This document shows positions 53,569 through 57,797 of a DNA stretch of 57,797 bases, piece by piece (the first letter of the stretch is position 1; every line of letters begins with the position of its first letter). The translations under genes and the position numbers were made by a program. Source of the stretch: JAJXUB01 sp047974805 (GTDB lineage: Bacteria > Actinomycetota > Actinomycetes > Actinomycetales > Dermatophilaceae); contig JBKECS010000098.1 of the NCBI GenBank assembly GCA_047974805.1, forward strand, positions 1 through 57,797, read 5' to 3'. Under the pieces are notes generated by a model. That model was not told the DNA's origin. It saw only the letters and a program-made list of their open reading frames with translations, and ran no database searches.

Positions 53569-55962
53569 ATGAATGGGAGCGCACGGAACGTCGAGCACGT
53601 TCTGAAGATGCTGGGAGGGTTCCTCATCCTCTCGGTCCTCGTCGGCGTTCTCGCTGCCGGGTTGGCCATGCCAGCGGTCGGTGCGTTCGGGTCGACGGTC
53701 AACGGCAGTGTCCAAGTGTTCAACGATCTGCCGGACGACCTGGTGCAGAATCCGCTCAACCAGCAGTCCAAGATCCTCGACGCCTCCGGCAAGGTCATCG
53801 CCACCCCGTATGCCGAGAACCGCATCATCGTCCCGCTCGATCAAGTGTCTCCGATCATGCAAAAGGCTCAATTGGCGATCGAAGACAACCGGTTCTATGA
53901 GCACGGCGGCCTCGACGTGCGTGGGCTGACCAGGGCGCTGATCTCCAACCTTCAGGGGGACAAGCAGGGGGCATCGACCCTGACCCAGCAGTACGTCCGG
54001 TTGACGCTGCAGGAGAACGCACTTAATAGGGATGACCAGGAGGCCGCCGCTGCCGCGGGCGCGCGCAACGGAGTGGAGGGCCTGGCCCGCAAGTTGCGCG
54101 AATTGAAGATGTCCGTCGAGCTCGAGCAACGCATGACCAAGGACGAGATCCTCAGCGGGTACCTCAACATCGCCTATTACGGTGATCAGGCATACGGCGT
54201 GGAGGCCGCGGCCGAGCACTACTTCTCCATCCCGGCGAGCAAGCTCAACTACGTCCAGGCGGCGCTGCTGGCCGGCACGGTGCAGATCCCGAGCGAAACC
54301 GATCCGGTGAACTATCCCGAGGCCGCCTTCCACCGACGCAACGTTGTCCTGGACCGAATGGCTCAACTGAACGTCATCACCGACAAACAGGCAGCAGACG
54401 GGAAGAAGATCCCGATCAAGAAGATGCTTAAGGTGCAGCAGCCGAAGAACACCTGCCAGCGCTCGCCTGAACCCTATTTCTGTCAGTACGTCATGTTGTG
54501 GCTGCAGCGTCAGCCAGGGCTCGGCAAGACCCCAGCCGAGCGACTGCGGCTGATCAACACCGGCGGGCTGACGATTCAAACCACACTGAAGCCGGCCCTG
54601 TCGGCCAAGATGCTCGGGTTGCTCAAGGCCAAGGTGCCCATCGGCGACAAGTCGGGGGTGGGCGCTGCGGCGACCGTCATCGAGCCCGGCACCGGCAAGG
54701 TCCTCGGTATGGCCCAGACGACGAAGTTCACTGGCTCGGGCCCGGGCGTGACCGAAGTGAACTGGAACGTCGACATCCAAGACGGCGGCACAACCGGGCA
54801 ACAGTTCGGGTCGACGGCCAAAATGTTCGCCCTTGCCGACGCGTTGGCCAGTGGGATCCCGATCAATTCCAGCGTCTTCGCCAAAAAGGCAAGTGCGAGC
54901 ACCGCAGCGGAGTACTACTCCCAAGACAACGCCGACTCCTGCGGCTGGTCAGGTGCGTGGAACGTCCGCAATGACTTCCCCGCAGGCGGGGGACCCATCC
55001 CGTTGTCGAAGGCCACGGCGCAGTCGATCAACACGGCCTTTGCCTCGCTGGTCATGAAGCTCGGCGTGTGCAACGTGCGCGACACGATGACGACCATGGG
55101 TCTACATCGGGGCAACGGCGACGAGATCTTGCCCTATCCGGCAGCGGTAACCCTCGGTGGTGACGAAGTCACCCCGATGACGCTGGCGGCGGCCTATGCG
55201 ACGGTCGCCGCCGAGGGCAGGTACTGCACCCCGATCCCGGTGGTGTCGGTGACCGGCCCGGACAAGAAGAAGTATCCGGTCTCGGGAGCCAACTGCAAGC
55301 AGGCCATCGGCAAGGACGTCGCCGCGGGCGTCAGCGCACTCCTCAAGGGCCCGCTGGCAGGCGGAGGCACGGCGGCCGGGAACCAACTGTCAGGACGTCC
55401 GGCGGCTGGCAAGACTGGAACGACCGATGACCACGTGGAATCCCTCTTTGTCGGGTACACCCCGCAGCTGTCCACCGCGGTCTGGGTCGGCACGCCGAAC
55501 TCGCAGAAGAAGATGAACAACATCACCATCGGCGGGCAGTACTACGGTCAGGTGTTCGGCTCGACGATCGCTGCCCCGCTGTGGAAGAAGATCATGGATT
55601 ACGCCTCCTCCGGTATGCCGGTGGAGAACTTCCCGTCGCCGTCCGCGAAGATCACCAACGGCGACCGGGTGTCGGTGCCCAACGTGTCCGGGATGGGCTA
55701 CGACGCGGCGGCGGCCATGTTGCGTAATGCCGGGTTCACCGCATATCGGGCCGGCACGGTGGATAGCGGCATGGCTGCTGGTCTTGTGGTGTACTCGGCG
55801 CCGTCGGGTATGGCATTGCGCGGCGCGCCCATCGGTTTGTACGTCTCGACAGGGGTGGCCCCCAAGCCGAAACCGACAGCGACAGCGACGGCGACGGCGA
55901 CACCGGCTGCCAAACCCACCAAGAAGCCGGGCACCAAACCGACGAACAAGCCAGGCGGTTAG
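53569..55962 (+). CDS. ponA2: Bifunctional penicillin-binding protein (PonA2-like)
   Basis: A 797-aa class A PBP that builds and crosslinks peptidoglycan. After an N-terminal membrane helix (about 15-40) comes a GT51 domain with catalytic Glu105 (AIEDNRFYEHGG), then the transpeptidase with SxxK at S415-TAK418, SxN at S486-IN and KTGT at 615-618. One PASTA-type domain (VPNVSGMGYDAAAAML) and a Thr/Ala/Lys/Pro tail follow. Length and order match mycobacterial PonA2 next to whiB4. Confidence 0.94.
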   Translation: MNGSARNVEHVLKMLGGFLILSVLVGVLAAGLAMPAVGAFGSTVNGSVQVFNDLPDDLVQNPLNQQSKILDASGKVIATPYAENRIIVPLDQVSPIMQKAQLAIEDNRFYEHGGLDVRGLTRALISNLQGDKQGASTLTQQYVRLTLQENALNRDDQEAAAAAGARNGVEGLARKLRELKMSVELEQRMTKDEILSGYLNIAYYGDQAYGVEAAAEHYFSIPASKLNYVQAALLAGTVQIPSETDPVNYPEAAFHRRNVVLDRMAQLNVITDKQAADGKKIPIKKMLKVQQPKNTCQRSPEPYFCQYVMLWLQRQPGLGKTPAERLRLINTGGLTIQTTLKPALSAKMLGLLKAKVPIGDKSGVGAAATVIEPGTGKVLGMAQTTKFTGSGPGVTEVNWNVDIQDGGTTGQQFGSTAKMFALADALASGIPINSSVFAKKASASTAAEYYSQDNADSCGWSGAWNVRNDFPAGGGPIPLSKATAQSINTAFASLVMKLGVCNVRDTMTTMGLHRGNGDEILPYPAAVTLGGDEVTPMTLAAAYATVAAEGRYCTPIPVVSVTGPDKKKYPVSGANCKQAIGKDVAAGVSALLKGPLAGGGTAAGNQLSGRPAAGKTGTTDDHVESLFVGYTPQLSTAVWVGTPNSQKKMNNITIGGQYYGQVFGSTIAAPLWKKIMDYASSGMPVENFPSPSAKITNGDRVSVPNVSGMGYDAAAAMLRNAGFTAYRAGTVDSGMAAGLVVYSAPSGMALRGAPIGLYVSTGVAPKPKPTATATATATPAAKPTKKPGTKPTNKPGG

Positions 55963-55986
55963 CCCCTCAATGCTGTCGCGCGCTGC

Positions 55987-56448
55987 TCAGGAGGACAGCC
56001 GCTGGCGGACCATGGCGGCGATCCGTCCTCCCTCGGCGCGACCCGCGACCACGGCCTGGGCGGCCTTCATGACCTGGCCCATGTGAGCCGCCGAGGTCGC
56101 CCCGACCTCGGCGATGGCGCGGTCGACCACGGTGGCCAACTCCTCATCCTCTAGCTGGGCCGGCAGGTATGCCTGCAGTACGGCTAATTCGGCGTTTTCT
56201 GCCTGGGCCAGCTCTTCTCGCCCGGCACCGACGTATGCGGCGGCGGCTTCTTTGCGCTTCTTGGCCTCCTTGGCCAAAACCTTGACCACCTCGTCATCGG
56301 TCAGCTCGCGGGCTTGCTCACCGGCAACCTCCTCGGTCGTCATCGCGGTCAGGGCCATCCGCAGTGTCCCGGCGCGGACCTTGTCCTTGGACCGGATGGC
56401 GTCGGTCAGGTCGTGCTGAATGCGGGCCTTGAGGCTCTCGGAGGTCAT
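55987..56448 (-). CDS. GatB/YqeY domain protein
   Basis: A 153-aa single-domain GatB/YqeY protein (LKARIQHDLTDAIRSKDKV, then EAKKRKEAAAAY and MGQVMKAAQAVVAGRAEGG). The same fold forms the tRNA-binding tail of amidotransferase GatB, so tRNA interaction is possible; stand-alone YqeY proteins have no settled function. Converges with the PBP gene and is divergent from the phosphoesterase. Confidence 0.88.
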   Translation of the reverse strand: MTSESLKARIQHDLTDAIRSKDKVRAGTLRMALTAMTTEEVAGEQARELTDDEVVKVLAKEAKKRKEAAAAYVGAGREELAQAENAELAVLQAYLPAQLEDEELATVVDRAIAEVGATSAAHMGQVMKAAQAVVAGRAEGGRIAAMVRQRLSS

Positions 56449-56538
56449 GACTGCATCCTCCCACTGCTACCAACCGCTCGGCCCAGGCACCAGCAACGCG
56501 GACGGGGCCGGAGACGGCATACGGGAGAATGGCCGTCG

Positions 56539-57528
56539 ATGACTGCCTTACATACTTCCGGTCGCGCTCTCGGCATTGTTGCTGGGTTGGGCGCTCTCGC
56601 CGTGGCGTACGGTGCAGGGATCGAGCGGAATGCCTTCACCTTGCGTCGGTTCGAGTTGCCTGTCCTTCCCGCCGGCTCGCCGCCGTTGCGAGTGCTGCAC
56701 GTGTCCGACATCCACCTAGTCCCGGGTCAGGAGCGGAAGATCGCTTGGGTGCGGGGGCTGGCGGAACTGGAACCGGACTTCGTGGTCAACACTGGCGACA
56801 ATCTCAGCCACGTCGATGCCGTGCCGCCGCTGCTGCGCGCCTTGGAGCCGTTGCTGGAGGCGCCGGGCGCGTTCGTTCTGGGATCGAACGACATCTATGC
56901 GCCGGCACTGCGCAACCCGGCGCGATATCTGCGCTCGACGTATGCCGCTGCGCCCCACGACCGGCCCCGGTTGCCGACCCAAACGCTGGTCGACGGCCTA
57001 CGCGTTGGCGGATGGATCGACCTGAACAATGTGCGCACCACGCTGCCTGTTGGCGGTTCGGTGTTAGAGCTGGTAGGCGTGGACGATCCACACATCGAGC
57101 GTGACCGATATGCGGACGTTGCTGGTGCCGCATCGGATTCGGCTGCGTTGACCGTCGGGGTGGTGCACGCGCCCTATCAGCGCGTTCTCGATGCGTTCAC
57201 CTCCGACGGTGCCGGCCTGGTGATTGCCGGGCATACTCATGGAGGGCAGCTGGCCGTGCCGGGGTTCGGCGCGCTGGTGACCAATTGCGATCTAGATCGC
57301 GGCCGCGCCAAGGGAGTCTCGCGGTGGTGGCCTGGGGCAGGTCAGGGTGTGACCCCCCGTGGAATCGATCGTCTCCTGCCAGCCGGAGTGGCGCGTGATG
57401 ATGCGCAAGCGCCGGTGGATGCGGCTTGGCTGCATGTCTCGGCCGGGTTGGGCACCTCGCGTATGGCGCCGGTCCGGTTCGCCTGCCGTCCCGAGGCAAG
57501 TCTGCTCACGCTCACCTCTCGGACGTAG
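56539..57528 (+). CDS. Metallophosphoesterase (Rv3683-like)
   Basis: A 329-aa calcineurin-like phosphoesterase with an N-terminal membrane helix. Motifs are HVSDIHL, NTGDNLSH, GSNDIY (in place of GNHD) and AGHTHGGQ. The GSND variant is shared by the Rv3683-type group. It acts on phosphate esters, possibly lipid-linked ones as in YkuE/LpxH relatives, but its substrate is unknown. ATG 56539 starts MTALHTSGRALG. It lies just before tRNA-Pro, as in mycobacteria. Confidence 0.9.
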   Translation: MTALHTSGRALGIVAGLGALAVAYGAGIERNAFTLRRFELPVLPAGSPPLRVLHVSDIHLVPGQERKIAWVRGLAELEPDFVVNTGDNLSHVDAVPPLLRALEPLLEAPGAFVLGSNDIYAPALRNPARYLRSTYAAAPHDRPRLPTQTLVDGLRVGGWIDLNNVRTTLPVGGSVLELVGVDDPHIERDRYADVAGAASDSAALTVGVVHAPYQRVLDAFTSDGAGLVIAGHTHGGQLAVPGFGALVTNCDLDRGRAKGVSRWWPGAGQGVTPRGIDRLLPAGVARDDAQAPVDAAWLHVSAGLGTSRMAPVRFACRPEASLLTLTSRT

Positions 57529-57603
57529 GCCGGCTCGATTTCGAGGCACGTAGGCCGGTCGGCTATCCTCGCTCTGCTGCTCCGCTGTGGGGCAGACATG
57601 CCA

Positions 57604-57678
<75 letters not shown>

Positions 57679-57680
57679 TG

Positions 57681-57699
57681 TGTGATGTCTTAGGACATC
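57681..57699. mobile_element. Probable IS481-type terminal inverted repeat
   Basis: TGTGATGTCTTAGGACATC, 3 nt after tRNA-Pro, contains the dyad GATGTC-TTAG-GACATC and is followed by CCGGACACCC. This TGT-starting form resembles ends of IS481 elements as I remember them. The other end is outside the window. Confidence 0.5.
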
Positions 57700-57703
57700 C
57701 CGG

Positions 57704-57737
57704 ACACCCGAACCTACGGAATCGTGGGTTCGGGTGT
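57704..57737. terminator. Hairpin spanning the transposase stop and tRNA downstream
   Basis: ACACCCGAACCTACG pairs with CGTGGGTTCGGGTGT (one mismatch) around GAAT, followed by TCTT. It can end the tRNA transcript from the left and overlaps the transposase stop codon on the other strand. Confidence 0.7.
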
Positions 57738-57797
57738 TCTTCGTTTCGGGGTTTGTGGCTGGTAGTCCTTACTGGTGTCGATGGTGAGTTCGCGCAG
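57714..57797 (-). CDS. C-terminal end of an IS481-family-like transposase (truncated by window edge)
   Basis: The last 27 codons before TAG 57716-57714 read LRELTIDTSKDYQP followed by a Lys/Arg/Pro-rich tail. The RELT-D-SKDYQ phrase resembles the end of IS481 integrase-core transposases in actinomycetes. Too short for certainty; the rest of the element lies beyond 57797. Confidence 0.55.
   Translation of the reverse strand: MRELTIDTSKDYQPQTPKRRTPEPTIP

Noticed and set aside
55860..55960. Repeated GCGACA/GCGACG units at the end of the PBP gene
   Set aside because: They encode the Thr/Ala then Lys/Pro-rich tail of the PBP in frame; ordinary low-complexity coding DNA.

Overview
The window is high-GC, densely packed bacterial DNA with GTG/TTG starts, many ATGA/TGATG stop-start overlaps, a WhiB protein, a minimal Tad locus and a Crp/MarP/Nth neighbourhood. 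This points to an actinomycete. The protein sequences look most like Micrococcales (Intrasporangiaceae/Dermatophilaceae-like), but the genus is an inference.

From memory, much of the window follows the order of the conserved actinobacterial block known in Mycobacterium tuberculosis as Rv3646c (topA) to Rv3683 and tRNA proY: topA, DUF1998 helicase, Tad genes, ssd, acs, holin-like protein, marP, CoA Nudix, nth, crp, metallo-beta-lactamase-fold protein, RidA, DUF4177, paired ArsA ATPases, whiB, bifunctional PBP, metallophosphoesterase, tRNA-Pro(CGG).

Layout. 0-3.3 kb: a DUF4386 membrane protein divergent from its likely TetR repressor, then a serine hydrolase and an S4 protein. 3.3-9.7 kb: topA, a DODA-type dioxygenase, PAP2 phosphatase and a 500-aa methyltransferase. 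9.7-17 kb: a TetR plus heterodimeric ABC exporter operon, then a three-gene ABC-2 efflux operon. 17-23.5 kb: GHMP kinase, H+-pyrophosphatase, STAS protein, helicase. 24-30 kb: the Tad locus, split by a CoA-transferase gene. 30-32 kb: a Fic-like protein and a thioesterase. 32-41.3 kb: a LytS/LytTR two-component system, two sodium:solute symporters each preceded by a small membrane protein, a Cys-rich protein and acetyl-CoA synthetase, which together look like an acetate/monocarboxylate uptake and activation module. 41.7-57.7 kb: nhaA and the conserved marP-to-tRNA-Pro segment. The right edge enters the 3' end of an IS481-like transposase.

Two signals are not explained by genes. One is a family of four intergenic palindromic elements (near 3.2, 9.3, 9.6 and 41.6 kb) whose arms co-vary and which share a conserved tail. 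The other is a window-wide excess of the word GTATGC/GCATAC in all codon frames, at the cost of rare codons such as ATA. These are the best candidates for something undescribed.
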